A DNA stretch of 64,000 nucleotides from Primula veris (GCA_963682055.1 OY821742.1:33575060-33639059); one strand, 5' to 3'; shown: positions 20,436 to 32,965, counted from the stretch's first letter. Made by a program: numbers and translations. Notes: generated from the sequence alone by a model not told the origin.

Positions 20436-22438
20436 TGTCACAGGGTTGATTAACACGTGTGGCGGCACGTGCTAAACAAAGCCTAAATGAAATAATTATT
20501 AAACACTCGCTAAATAACTCATTAAATAAGCTTAAATTTCTAGAAAATGCTTTATTAAATAGAATCTCGAAAATTACGTTCATTACAAGAAGTTAATCTC
20601 TTACAACTAAAACAAAAATGTAATCACAGCGGAATTTAACACATAATCTTAAATGTCTGTCTGGTCCTCAAACTGACTCGATATCAACCCTACTTAACTG
20701 CTCGTTAACCTGAAAACATTTTTTTTTAAAAGAAGGGAGAGCCAAACGATCTCAATGAGAGAGAAAGCCTTACAATATATTATACGGGTCGAAAATAAGA
20801 TTTTTCCCTTTCAGTTTCTTGGAACATAATAACTTGTTTAATAAAAATTCCCATGCATAAGTATTTAGAAATTACTTGAATATAAAAGATAAATAAACTT
20901 TTCACCTTTCTTTCATCAAAATTAAATCAATCGCAATAGTAATAATAAAATCTTTTTCTTCCTTTTTATGATAAAAGCAAAATGATAACATGTATATCTT
21001 AGAGTACCAAGCCCGATTGACTTCCTCAATCTATTTACCGTCAATCTTTTTTTCAGGTGTATAAACCATACGTGCACTACATAATTAAGGTCACCACAAC
21101 ATGACGGCTGAGTCTATTCCTTAAAACGTTCCGGTTAACAAAACTATGTACAATCGCTAAGTTAACCGTTGAGAACTAAACTCTTTCGTTTAGTTGCCAA
21201 CGTCACCCCACTTTCCTCTCCCCCTTATTCGGGATTCTCCGTTGGACTTATTCTCATGGTCCCAAATACAAATCATAAGCAAATCATAAAATAATAAATT
21301 TAGAAACCTTTGTACAGATACATAACATTTATATTTATAAGAAATAAACTAGTTCTCTTTATACAGATCCAGTGTATATAAATCACTTCTTCTTTTTCAT
21401 TCTTTTTTTTTTTTTCGTAACAATATAAAAACAATGTTTCCATATATAAATAGTAGTTGAAAAATAATATCCATGAGCCTGTAAAATATTATCAAAAGTT
21501 GCAACGGAATATTTATAATAGCAAGACAAAACCCACTCACCTAATATTAATCCGAAAGAACAGAAACATTTCTACAACGAATAATCTAGTGCTTAGCTTT
21601 CCACTAAACCTTTTCCCTTGCTCAACATAGGACTTTAATTCTCTCATCTTTGTATAATTTCGTTACATACATATAATTTTAATACAGTAAAGGAGTATAG
21701 AATCTAATCAGGGAAATGCTACCTAACTTTCTTTCTTTATTTGCACTAGTGTATATATCTATATTAACAAGGAAGAATTCATTATAGGGACGTATATATG
21801 GCATGACAATTGGCTTAGCATTTATACTACAATTCTATACCAATTTATTACTTCCGTTTCAATTTCTCATGCAAGGTTACCTCCTTAATAAATTACTAGC
21901 AACAGAAATTCTTTGAATATATGTAACATTATTTCTCCTTAAATATTCCACGCATAGTAGTTATAGGAATAAATACAAACATCTCGTTATAGAAACCTCA
22001 AGATAATATTTACTATTCTTAATTGACATTTACTCTTCAGACAAGGCATCGGTTTTATATATGAATACAATCAAATCATGTCATTAATCATCTTAGTGGG
22101 GCATTCAAAGACCTATAACTTATACCATTTTTCCTAATCATACATTTATACAATTCAATATTTCTAACCGAAGTAAATTACATAATTACTAGACCCAATT
22201 CTTACCAGCTAATCCCTAAAAGTATCAATCCATGGTAAATCATTTTACCAATTAAATACCTCTAAATCCTTTAAAACTCTATAGATTTGATAACGTGTAA
22301 CCGTAAGGTACTTAAATCACTTAAACAACTAAACATTAGTATTCTTACTTATGAAAACAAAATAGTCACATGAGTAATTATTTAGAAGAATAAATATTCA
22401 AAATAAAAAAAATTAAAATTAAAATACGGGATTTTACA
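20436..22438 (-). repeat. LTR-like segment E (about 2.0 kb)
   Basis: On the minus strand it begins TGTAAAATCCCG at 22438, right after a purine-rich AAGTGGCGGAGAG and a GGGACGAAAC box homologous to those of element D. It may end at CCTGTGACA (20436). The 3' end is a guess from the TG...CA rule, and no second copy is in the window. Confidence 0.5.
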
Positions 22439-22451
22439 CTCTCCGCCACTT

Positions 22452-24273
22452 AAAGAAGTTTCGTCCCGAAACTTTATTTCTTTAATAACTTGAAAAAAAA
22501 AGATAATGTTTCCGAATAATATTATATATGTTTTCTTAGACGTGATTAAATCAGCTCACATAATTTCTTTAACCAATCGGTCTCCAAAACAGTTACTTGT
22601 GTGTGTATGTAGCATAAACTATATAAAAGAAGTATAATAAAAGATATCTTGGAAACTCATTTGAGATTAAAATTACTAATAATAATAAAATCACATTTGA
22701 ATCATAAACTAAAGCACAACAAAACCATAGATACATGTATCAATTGCTGATGAAGATGTGTGGCCATATCCAACAAGAACGCAATATTAAAATAAAAGAT
22801 AGCCTCTCGTTCTGATTGAAGCAGTTAAATAATCCTCAAATCACGTAAAACTACTTTACTCTAACCCATTAAACAAACAAAATTCAAAAAGAAAAAAGCA
22901 AATTTATAAATACATTACCATCTCTCCGTTCTTATGAATGTAGACAAGCCCAACTAAATCATGAAGCTAAATAATTCCCATATCACATAAAACCCAAACA
23001 CAGACATAATGACATCAACAATAGTATCCCAGCAAACAGATGTATCCTTTTCTAAAAGAAAGTACCATCTTGCACGTGGTTACCAAACAAGCCCTTAACT
23101 TTGAAAGCCAGAAACTTAAAGTTGGACATATCTTTTTCTAATGTAAGGCATGAAGCTAATAAATGACAACAGAAAAGCTATTAAACAGAAATAATCTCAT
23201 AACAATGAAAAACCCCCCCTAAAAAGAAATAAAAACTACAATCTTTAAGTTGGACGTTATATTTTCTCAGTCCCAATCCTCAAGAAAGCCATGGAGCTTA
23301 AACAATTCCCCAAATCAAATAAACCCATCAGACAACAACCCATTAGACATAAAAATCAAAGCTCAAGAAATAGAACCCAGCAAAAAAAACCTGTCATTAT
23401 ATTGAAATACCTTTTCATTTTGATTGAAGCAGCTAAATGAATGATCCAAAACACGTAAACCCAGAACACAAAAGCTAGTTAAACACACAAATTAAGGCAT
23501 AACAATAATTTCCAAAGAGAAAAAAAAATCAAATAAACCCATAACACAAAAACCCATCAAACACACAAATCAATTCAAAACAAATAAAACCCAATACACA
23601 ACAAAAGGAGTAATAAAATACAATTAAAAAGGACCACCTCTCCATTCTGTTTGAAGCGATTAGCAATACAATATCGTATCCTTAAAAACAAGAAGCTCCT
23701 AAATGTACATAGTTTTTTTCAGGCTCAATTCACACATAAAGCTAAACTATCCCTAAATCTCATAAACCCATCAAATACACAACAAAATACGAACTAATAA
23801 CAGTAACAATAACCCAACAGATAAAACAGAAGCATCAATTTAACTAAATAAATAAAGGAGCACCTATCCGTTCTGATTGAAGCAGGTAACGATATAAGTC
23901 TCGTCCATAAACCCACAACACAAAAACCAATCAAACACACAAGTAATGGCATAACAATAAAAACCCAGCAAAAGAAGTAACCAAACGACTATATCCTTAC
24001 AAAGCTAAACAATAGCTTATTGATCACTCTTAATTATCAGATAAGATATGAAGCTAAATAATCCCCACAAATCTACTATTAAAGACACAAAACTCAGCAC
24101 ACTAATAACAGTGACAATAACACTACAGCTAATAAAGAAGAAATTAAATTAAATAAATAAAAATGAAAAACCACATCTCCACTTACAATCCACAAAACTC
24201 ATAAACCCACAATACAAACCCCGTCAAACATTCTAATCAAAACAAACACATAACAATCTCAATAACCCAATAG

Positions 24274-24329
<56 letters not shown>

Positions 24330-24360
24330 TAAAAATACCATCTCTTCATGCTGCTTGAAG
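22452..24360. repeat. Diverged repeats with TCTGATTGAAGCAG phrase, non-coding
   Basis: A phrase like CTCTCCGTTCTGATTGAAGCAG followed by a CTAAATAATCC-like sequence and CATAAACCCA recurs near 22810, 22920, 23415, 23640, 23870, 24175 and 24340. Spacing is irregular (roughly 110-500 bp) and copies are strongly diverged. No reading frame of note. Confidence 0.6.
24278..24326. repeat. (TA)n microsatellite
   Basis: About 48 bases of alternating TA. Confidence 0.97.
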
Positions 24361-24374
24361 CAAGTAACACTATA

Positions 24375-24559
24375 CAGTAATACCTCAATAAATTAATAGC
24401 CTCAGGACCGAGAAATTCCATTTATTTAGAGAGTTGGTCAATAACCGAGATAGTAATTTGACATACTAGCCCAAAACGGGGCGGAAAAAAAGTATTATTT
24501 TAGTCTTTTTAGAAAGGTTATCAATAATAGCCGGATACTAATTTATAGAGGTGGTACTG
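24375..24559. mobile_element. Emigrant-like MITE (185 bp)
   Basis: Inverted ends CAGTAATACCTCAATAAATTA and (reverse complement of the other end) CAGTACCACCTCTATAAATTA, flanked by TA on both sides. The Emigrant/Lemi1 (pogo-like) MITEs of plants start CAGTAAAACCTCTATAAATTA and duplicate TA. No coding capacity. Confidence 0.88.
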
Positions 24560-25003
24560 TAAGCCATAAAGCTAAAAACAAGCCCAAATTCACATCAACA
24601 CACAACACAAAAACTACCATCGAAAATAACACAAAAGTGCGAGGGATAATCCATCACGATACGTTATCCTAAAGCACCCGAGCGTCATCGCATACTCTAG
24701 AACTCCACATCGATAAGGTATTCCTTCACACATACCGACGAGAGGTCAACCCACTAGTTTGGCGAGCCGGGATCAACAAGCGTCCTCAATGTCCCCAACT
24801 TGCCTCACATGTGGACTTTACTTTCATCAACTACTACTAAATTCTAGCTACATGGCTTAAACTAAATGCAACCCCCCGTTTTAGTAAAAAGTTTGAGTTT
24901 TTGAAAAAGTTTTTTTTTTTTTTTTTGTGAAAATGATACGATGGATCTTGGTCCAATGGTTACCCATCTTCCCGTCGTCCCAAAGTATACAAGAACCTAG
25001 TTA

Positions 25004-25015
25004 GCTCTGATACCA
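25004..25015 (-). promoter_or_regulatory. Element D primer binding site (tRNA-iMet)
   Basis: TGGTATCAGAGC on the minus strand, three bases beyond the LTR end GTGACA. Confidence 0.9.
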
Positions 25016-25547
25016 ACTTGTCACGCCCTAAAATCCAGAAACGGATATCAAGGCATGACCTTTTTAAAAACAAAAAGAAATAGAAACCTGTTGGTACAAA
25101 ATTTAAAATTTTAAAAGAAAACACTTGCGAGCTTAAAGGAACAATTAAACAATAAATGAAAGTGTTGCCAAATGCGGGTACAAGACGAGACAGTTTTGAC
25201 AAATTTATAAAAAGAAATAAACGAATGTAAATTGCCCGTAGGCTACAACCTCAAAATAAAAATCTAAGTGAAAAGAAAATGAAAGCCCCGAGCCCATGTG
25301 ATGTATTGTCATAGCTCCTAACCGAACGTCTCAACCTAAATTGTACCTGACAGACAAAATTGTAACGGTGAGTCCCACGTACATACATAGATAGGACGGC
25401 ACCACAAAATACCGTCACTCCATCCCATAAATGCAAGACTCACAACAACAACAACAACAACAACGATAATCAACATATAAAAAGAAATATTAAACATCCT
25501 ACAACGAGATAAATTAAATAACTTCAACACACATCTATAGCATACAT

Positions 25548-25896
25548 GGACCTCTCACGCCACCTACCCCAGTCCGTAAGGTAGGTCATTCTCTATCCCT
25601 TCGGCAGTCTTATGTCCCCGGAATTAGTGAGAGACATAGACCATTGCTAACATAAAAGTAGATTTATAGTGCGCATTTGGACCTCTCACGCCACTCGTCC
25701 CAGTCCGTAAGACGAGTCATTCACTATCCCTTCGGCCGTCTTATGTCCCCGGAATTAGAGAGAGACATAGACCATTGCTAATAATAAAATAAATATAGTG
25801 CACACTAGGACCTCTCACGCCACTCGCCTCAGTCATTCCCTATCCCCTCGGCCGTCTTCTGTCCCCGGAATTAGGGAGAGACAGAGACCATTGCCA
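25548..25896. repeat. Three ~130-bp tandem repeats inside LTR D
   Basis: Units start at 25548, 25679 and 25808 with GGACCTCTCACGCCAC and contain CTTCGGCCGTCTTATGTCCC-like sequence. The third is shorter. Confidence 0.93.
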
Positions 25897-25914
25897 CTAC
25901 AGCTAAATCACAAG

Positions 25915-26008
25915 GCCTCGGCCAATAATATAAATCCACGCAATTATCACATTCTCATACAGCCTCGGCCAATAATATAAATCCACGCAAATAACACATT
26001 CTCATACG
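25915..26008. repeat. Two 47-bp tandem repeats inside LTR D
   Basis: GCCTCGGCCAATAATATAAA at 25915 and 25962. Confidence 0.93.
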
Positions 26009-26889
26009 TCACTCTAACATAATTCAACATAACCCATAAGCATAGGTGATAGATTCCCAACTAGCCAAACAAGTCTAACAACATAAACCTCATTCAGGCA
26101 TTTTAACAAACACCTTGTATGCATAAACTATAATTCATCTTTAATCAACAATAAATTACCCAATTTCATCAACAACTATGATAACACATAATCAACGCAT
26201 AACAACACGCAACCCATCAATATTCTCATTAATCCGAAATTAAAAGACTAAATTCTCAACTACTCCAAAATCAAATAAGTGAATTAAAAGTACAACAAAT
26301 AATCCCAATTAACAATTTAAGAACATAATTAAGACAAAAGATAAAAAAAAACCCCAATTTATACTAAACGCAAGACCTAATCCTAGCATACACCCTCGTC
26401 TAGTCGCAATGGATAACCCCCGCTACCTTAGAGCGTAGAGGAGATGCTTCCGGTAAGAACCCGCTAATGGTGGTTTCCTCTTCTTCTTCTTCTTTTTCTC
26501 TCTTTTCTCTCTTTTTCTCTTTTTTCTCTTGTTTTAGGTTTGTTTTTGGTTTAATGAATTAAAAGTGGGCTGATTTGAGGTTTAGAAAAACTGTTTTGAG
26601 AAAGTTTATGAAAGCGAACTATTTGGTCCCCAAAGTTCTAAAAGTTAACTCTAAATCCAAAAATATTGTTTTACTACTCAAAAATAACAAATTTTTAGAA
26701 ACACGTCTACTGGGTCCTTTTTATTAGTAAAATTAGTAACAGGTTTTTAAAATAAAAATTTTTGAAAGAGTTTCGGTTTTTGGCTAAAAATTAGTCGAGT
26801 GACCGGTTTTTGATAAAATTTGAATAAAACGTTTTTGGATAAATTAATTCCTAATTAAAAACACTTATAAAAAAATACGGGATGTTACA

Positions 26890-27399
26890 GCTCTAGTATG
26901 TTAGAATGATGGAAAATGTAATAAAAAAAAATGCTAATTAATCGTTGTATATGCAAGTCTTAATAATGCCGATATGTATTTATTCTAATGGAAATGGTAA
27001 ATCAACAATTACTTTACTTGGTAACACTTGGATCGAATGATAGTTTCTAAGCCAAATTGTACGCCCTTTTTTGATACTGCTCACGTTTTATATGTTGCAC
27101 TTGCACAGAATATGCTTTGGGTTTAGGTCTTATTTGTAGCTCAACATGAAAAAGGATATGTTTCCAGGTCATGAAATACTTCAATATTTGTGAAGCGTTT
27201 GGGACACATATTGGAAAAATATTAAAGGATATTTTTTCTGGAAAAACTAACAGTAAAGGAAACTCGAATTAATCTCAAGCTAAAATCTTGTGAATCTTGG
27301 CGATTTTTTTGTAAATATGAAACGATTATTTGAACATTTGAAAAACAGTTCCATCTTTTCCCCTCTTTCTGTGACAACGCACAGAGATCAACTAATTGT
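26890..27399. repeat. Duplicated segment S, copy 1
   Basis: Nearly identical to 41221-41726, from GCTCTAGTATGTTAGAATGA to AGATCAACTAATTGT, with short indels. No coding frame. It begins exactly at the end of LTR D, which probably inserted into a longer copy. Confidence 0.93.
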
Positions 27400-27506
27400 G
27401 CCACCAAACAATATATAAGAACACAATCACTTAAAATGAATCAAGATGTGATCGGTAACCAAGACCATATGGACTCAAAGTCTGATTCATTGTCACCCTT
27501 ACGATT

Positions 27507-27669
27507 GCGGAACCAGGATTAACAGTGTGGGGGTTGCTAATTACAAGATGTTTTAAGAGGTTGCAAATTTTGATATTTTCAAATTGTTTTTAAAGTTTAT
27601 TATAAAAAAATTAGCATTTTCGTAAATTGTGCGGTACGGGTGCACCCCTTTGTCTAACAAGGGATCCGC
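27507..27669. mobile_element. Possible short hAT-type MITE
   Basis: Imperfect inverted ends GCGGAACCAGGATTAAC and GCGGATCCCTTGTTAGAC (reverse complement of the right end), with GTGCACCCC near the right end, a pattern common in plant hAT MITEs. No clear target duplication. Confidence 0.45.
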
Positions 27670-28101
27670 TCTTATGCAGGGGTAGTATGGTCACATTGAG
27701 CCATTGTATAATGGTGAAAAATATAACTTTTTTCTATCAAAATTTAATATTATGTGTACCTGACTAGATCTAAATGATAAATAATAACTTTTTCTTTAAT
27801 ATTTTAAAATATAAGAGAGATAATTTACACAATAATATATATACAATTTACATTTGAGGGTGTTTCCAAATCGAAAGTAAACCCTATTTTGTACAATATC
27901 GAAAATGAAGAAAAAGTAGTGGACACTAAATCGTAATAATAATTATAAAAAATCGAAAAAGCACAATAGCTTAGGGTATAAAAACACATTTAACCTGTAA
28001 AACATTAGTACTTTGGGACAGATATGAAGGGCACACTGCCTTAGAAACAATGGCATTCAATAAATATATTTTTTCCTGAAATGAAGCATAAAAAAGCCAT
28101 A

Positions 28102-29313
28102 TCAATTTGTCAAATGTCCACAATTTTCAGGTTTGAAGGACACAGTCCCCTTACCTAGGTCATAACTAACCAAGAAGTTGGTCTGAGCAACATATCCGAA
28201 TATCAACAAATTGTCCTCTGCTGCAAAAGCAAGGCATGTAACATCATCATCTGTTTGTAAAAAACTGTTAATAGGCATTAAGTCAATAGTGGCACCAAAG
28301 AAATGTACCGAAATGGTGGGAATCGAAGGCTCTTCGCTGATTCTATAGCATAGGGGTAGGTTCCACTTAGGATCATGAACGGTTTTATCCCCCATAACGT
28401 TCTTTACTAATGACTCGAGTTGGTTGTAAACAAAACTCGGAAGGAGGGTCAATGTTGTTCCTGAATCTATAATTATGTTTCCAAGACCAGGATCTGAATG
28501 GGATGATGAGTTCAAAATGTTTATCCTATGATTGCCATTACAAACTGCTTCTAATGTCAAAACATAGTCATACTTTTGAACTATGGGAGTTGACATAACC
28601 CCAGCACCTGAAACAATGGCGTTTTCTTAGAAATTCATTTTGCTAGTCATTTCTTTTTCTGGAGATGACGGTGCAAAACAGTATGAGGACTTTCCATTTA
28701 TAGAAGGTTCTAGTTGCGAAATAAGAGAATTGTACCCGACCCCAAGGCCAATTATCCCAGATCCGTTCTCCTCGAAAGTGCCATAGTTATGAAAACCACA
28801 ACCAAAACTAATTCCAGGGAAAGTATCTTTTGAATCAAGAGTACCGTTACTATAGGAATTATCCTCGTACGTGATAGAATATTCACAAGTGTCGTTTACG
28901 GTACAAGAATACTCTGATGATAGCTTTTCACAAGATTTTGAATCACAAGGAGATAATTTGTGAGTGGAGGATTGTTTGGGATCAAAATGAGGTCGCTGCC
29001 TGTGTCAGCAATAGAAAAGAGGTTAAATTGTGGCGTGCAGAGAGCTATTTTCATCAAGTAGCCCCCACCATCAGGAATTATCTGGCTTGAGATATTTTTC
29101 GCAGACGTTGATATCAAATGATTTACACGGTTTTTTGAGCGGTTTAAAGTGTTGCTTAGGCATTCAAAAGTTGTTAATGAAGGGTTGTAAAATGGGGATA
29201 GAGACGAGTCTCTGTGGATTAAGTCCACGGTGAAACCGAGACCATTGGCTCTAGATGGAAAACGCAGGGAGAGAGGCAAAAAAGAGTAGAGTTATATAAA
29301 CGATGGTCTTCAT
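28102..29313 (-). pseudogene. CDR1-type aspartic protease pseudogene
   Basis: Plant pepsin-like (A1 family, nepenthesin/CDR1 type) secreted protease, about 400 codons, close to full length. It starts at ATG 29313 with a hydrophobic signal peptide (MKTIVYITLLFFASLPAFS), then GFTVDLIHRDSSLSPFYNPS, GGGYLMKIAL and the first catalytic box ADTGSDL. After that come CEYSITYEDNSYSNGTLDS, FGCGFHNYGTF, GIIGLGVGYNSLISQL, the second catalytic box IIDSGTTLTLLP and a C-terminal SFKPENCG. Both active-site aspartates remain. Lesions: a one-base shift at the end of the signal peptide (about 29260), loss of ~20 residues plus a frameshift after the first box, and a TAA stop at 28629-28627. The family is intronless, as here. 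Probably inactive. Confidence 0.88.
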
Positions 29314-29491
29314 GGCTTGTTGAATTATGAAAATTAGAGTTACAAGCTACTGGGGATATATATAGGTTGGTCATTACTTGCTTCTCTCATGAAACTATTA
29401 TACAGGGAATTAAAGGATTTATAAATTGTCATAAAACATCAATAAGTTAAATTCTAGTTACTCATACACACGTATATTCAAGCTATAAGAG

Positions 29492-29525
29492 TGAGCCACA
29501 TTTTTCAGGCTTGAAGGACACGGTT
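29492..29525 (-). pseudogene. Remnant of a second aspartic protease C-terminus
   Basis: Thirty-odd bases match the last codons of the pseudogene at 28102-29313 (minus-strand TVSFKPEKCGS versus TVSFKPENCGH). Suggests an old tandem gene pair, the upstream member almost erased. Confidence 0.65.
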
Positions 29526-29529
29526 AATT

Positions 29530-30628
29530 ATCATAGTCTCGTATACTCTTTCCTTTCTATATTATAGAGCATTTTTTCATCGTTATTAAATATCGATCTT
29601 ATAAAACAAATTATGCAATTATATAAAATATTATATTACATGGCATACCTGTAACAAATACATTTATAGGATTTAGATGAAAGGCAGCAAGAAAAAGCGA
29701 GAAAATTAACTCATAAAGTGATAAACAGAACAGAACAGGAAACTGAACTTGGCACACACGTTTCTTTAAAAGTTTTACAAATCATTTGACATAAAGAAAC
29801 AACAAAAGGAATGTAGGGAATATACATTTATAGACTATATATAATAATGTGTATAAGTTTTGGTTATATCCTTCAACTAATTAGTTTTAAATTTTTAGCC
29901 ATAATGTACGTAGCTTTTGTTTGTGAAAGACAAATTTACAAAAATAACGATCAATTTAAACCATCCACCTGTATTTATCAATTATATATAATGATTTTGC
30001 AACTCTATTTTTATGCTTTTGGCCAAAGAATCACTACTAACGACTTGTTTGTATCAAAATAGATTAACTTAATTTAGCCCTTCCTGTAGCAGATAGTACA
30101 ACTTTAAATTGAACTCGTGAATGATAACGGGTTGCATATATATATTCATTCTTTAAAATTTATGTGCTGTGTTGCTGGAAATAACTTTTTTGCTTTTGGT
30201 TTGTTTCTCTGGCATATGATGAAAGAAAGTAGTGATGCCCCATTTACAATTATTACACTGACACTCGTGAATTTGCTGTGGAAATTAAGTATGTTTGTAT
30301 ATACTAATTAATAATTCTTCCTATAATATACACATTTATGCATGTCTGGACTTCAATGTTTTGTATTTAATTTAGGCATCAAATTTTGACACAAATATGA
30401 ATATATACCATACATTAAATCCATGCACGAAAATGATTAATTATAAAACAAAAACATGCATGAAAAAACGTCCTCTGATTTCAAATTTGTGTCGGTTCTT
30501 TTAAATCGCAGAGACGTATCTACTGACTCAAAAAATTTCTTTCAAAATACCTTTCCTTTGCAACAACAGCATAAACCAAATGGCATAAATTAACATATAC
30601 AAGGGTTAGAAAAGTAGGGAATATTTCG
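29530..30628. other. No gene seen
   Basis: AT-rich spacer. Open frames of 60-71 codons occur but show no family motif or codon pattern I trust. Confidence 0.5.
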
Positions 30629-30636
30629 TCCACCAA

Positions 30637-31557
30637 CAGGGGCGGATCCAGAATTTTAGATTCGGGAGCACAATTTTTATAATAATAATGGTAACTAGTG
30701 CTGAAAAATGTATAAGTTCATGTGAATTTAGAATCATGTGTTCTAATATTTGAATAAATAAGTTCGGATAGACTCTTTAAAATTAATATATATGCATATA
30801 ATATTTATATATAAATTAGAACAATCGATTTTATTTGATTTAAATTGAAAACAAAACTAATGTATTTCGTTTACGTGGCTGGTTTCCCCAAAAAACAAAC
30901 CAATTAATAATTCATTCAACGTTTGTTGTTTGATTTATCCAGTTTGGTCGATTTGCTTACAAACAAAATAGACAGAACGAACATTGAATGTTATAAGAGT
31001 ACAATAAAAACCGTCACGATATAATAGAAAGTAAAAAAACAAAACAAACTATAAAATCTTATCAAACTCTAGAATAAACAGATTAATTTGTTTAGGAAAA
31101 ATCTTCAATACCTTCAAGCCATCTTATCAAATGAATAAACGATATTTATAAGCAGTTCAGTTAACAATTCAAGTACATATAAGTTATATCTCAGTTATAA
31201 GTATGTTATGGGATACATCATCACATTCACTTTCAATAAACAAATTAATTTGTTCTGAAAAAACCTTCAATGCCTTTGAGACTACATAAATCTATTCTCT
31301 TGTTTTTTGTTTACGATACTAGTATTGTTGTAAACTTGTACGAAAATTCTTGATTAGAATACGAGTATTGTTATAACCTTGTAGAAAATAAGACCATCTT
31401 ACGAAATGAATAAAAGTTAATTATAAGTATAGTATATGTACCAAAAAAGAAAGATATTATGAATTAATATAAATTTCAAGGGCATTTTCGTAATTACATT
31501 TGGTGAAAATTTTGAGTGGGCATGGGACCCCCATGCCCCTACCTGCATCCGTCCCTG
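30637..31557. mobile_element. Non-autonomous hAT-type transposon (921 bp)
   Basis: Ends are inverted: CAGGGGCGGATCCAG on the left and CAGGGACGGATGCAGG as the reverse complement of the right end. It is flanked by a perfect 8-bp direct repeat TCCACCAA (30629-30636 and 31558-31565). An 8-bp target duplication with CAGGG-type ends is the hallmark of hAT elements. No transposase frame is inside, so it would need enzyme in trans. Confidence 0.93.
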
Positions 31558-31655
31558 TCCACCAAGAGGGACATCAATTTAATTATAACATAGTATGATT
31601 ATATGAATTCTCTCATTTCTACACTTGAAGTCGGCAAAAAAAAACTATTAAGTAT

Positions 31656-31950
31656 ATTAGTTGTTTTATCTGTAACTTTTTACAATTAAAGGATTGAATT
31701 GTAACTATTTATAAATAAGTGTATTATACTGTAAATAGGACCTTGACAGATCAATTGTGTATGTTCTGTAACTTAGGTGACTCAATTGTAAATAGGAGAA
31801 ACTACATTAGTTGTTTTATCCGTAACTTTGTACAATTAATGAACTGAATTGTAACTATTTATAAATAAGTGCATTAGACTGTAAATAGGACTTTGACTGA
31901 TCAATTGTGTATGTTCTGTAACTTAGGTGACTCAATTGTAAATATGAGAA
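31656..31950. repeat. 150-bp tandem duplication in LTR F
   Basis: Two copies, period 150 bp, starting ATTAGTTGTTTTATC at 31656 and 31806, with the internal phrase AATAGGACCTTGACAGATCA / AATAGGACTTTGACTGATCA. A TATA-like TTATATAAATAG follows at about 31956. Confidence 0.93.
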
Positions 31951-32096
31951 ACTATATTTATATAAATAGTTTCTCCAGCGAGATTTAATTTTTTTAATTA
32001 CTTTTAATAAAACTTCTATTTTTTTCATCTCTCTCTCAATTTCGTTTATACACAATATGTAATCTAAGCTCAAATAGAGATTTTTGACATTCTACA

Positions 32097-32108
32097 TGGT
32101 ATCAGAGC
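32097..32108 (+). promoter_or_regulatory. Element F primer binding site (tRNA-iMet)
   Basis: TGGTATCAGAGC directly after the LTR end CTACA. Confidence 0.93.
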
Positions 32109-32432
32109 GATAGAGTGTTCGTCCGCTGCGTTATTTTTGAAGTTTTTTTTATTTATTTTGAAGATTTGGATAAAAATTGATCGTTCAGTTTTTTTTTTTT
32201 GAGAATTAATTTGTTGCTCGTTTCAATTCACTATATGGTATATTCTAATCAACTACTTCTTTAATCTGTTGATTAATTGTGTTTCTGCAATTATCTGAAA
32301 ATTAGGGTTCTTGAATATCCGAATTGAGGGTTTCTGGTTTATGTTTGAGTAATTGGTTAATTGATCGTTCTATTTGACTTATTACTGAAAAAATAGGGTG
32401 ATTTAGTATTACTTGTTTTCTTTATCAAGAAT

Positions 32433-32965
32433 ATGTCAGAAGATTTGGTTAATAATAATGGGGGCAATAATCCACCAAATCAGCAGATAACCACAATGAG
32501 TCACTATTATATAGGCACAAATGAAAACACAAGCAACAGCCTAGTTAATCCCTTATTAACAGGACCTAATTACCATTCTTGGAAAAGATCTATGGAGATC
32601 TCTATAGGAGCTAAATTAAAACTGGTTTTGTTACTGGTAGTTTAATTTGTCCACCTATAGATGATTCAATACATGGGGCATGGTTACAATGTAATTTAAT
32701 TGTGATGTCATGGATTATAAATTCAGTGAGTAGTGAGATTGGACAATCTATTTTGTATGTGGATAGTGCTGCTAAGATGTGGAGAGAACTTACATAAAGG
32801 TTTGCCCAAGGTAATGAGGCTAGGATATATGAATTACAACAGGATATACATAGCCCTGTACCGAATGATCTTGCAGTTTCATCTTATTTTAACAAGTTAG
32901 AGACATTGTGGAATCAATTAAATGCTCTTAGCCCTCTTCCTAGGTATACATGTGGTGTAACATGA
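32433..32965 (+). pseudogene. Element F gag
   Basis: Starts MSEDLVNNNGGNNPP; the gag landmark NPLLTGPNYHSWKRSMEISI sits near residue 35-55. After a one-base frameshift (about 32625) it continues GSLICPPIDDSIHGAW, MSWIINSVSSEIGQS, a stop in the AAKMWREL.RFAQGNEAR stretch, then FNKLETLWNQLNAL. The C-terminal zinc knuckle is missing and sequence from about 32950 to 33080 is not recognisable, so a deletion joins gag to protease. Confidence 0.88.

Larger units (their letters stand above)
19896..26889 (-). mobile_element. Gypsy-type element D, large and non-coding
   Basis: On the minus strand: a 5' LTR at 26889-25019 (TGTAACATCCCG...GCGTGACA), a tRNA-iMet primer site at 25015-25004, about 5 kb with no coding frame, a polypurine tract CTTTTAAGGAGGGTTAGT (20081-20064), and the first ~168 bp of a 3' LTR (20063-19896) that matches the start of the 5' LTR. 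The GGGACGAAATTC box before the tract is common in plant gypsy elements. This fits a non-autonomous LARD-type derivative. A related LTR-like piece (E) is nested or joined inside. Confidence 0.75.
25019..26889 (-). repeat. 5' LTR of element D (1871 bp)
   Basis: TGTAACATCCCG...GGGCGTGACA on the minus strand, followed by the primer site. Its beginning matches 19896-20063. It contains two sets of tandem repeats. Confidence 0.88.

Noticed and set aside
25798..25980. 60-codon frame across the LTR D repeats
   Set aside because: Lies in tandem repeats and lacks any protein motif.
29847..30311. Two AT-rich hydrophobic frames
   Set aside because: Composition explains the open frames; no motif, splice or context support.
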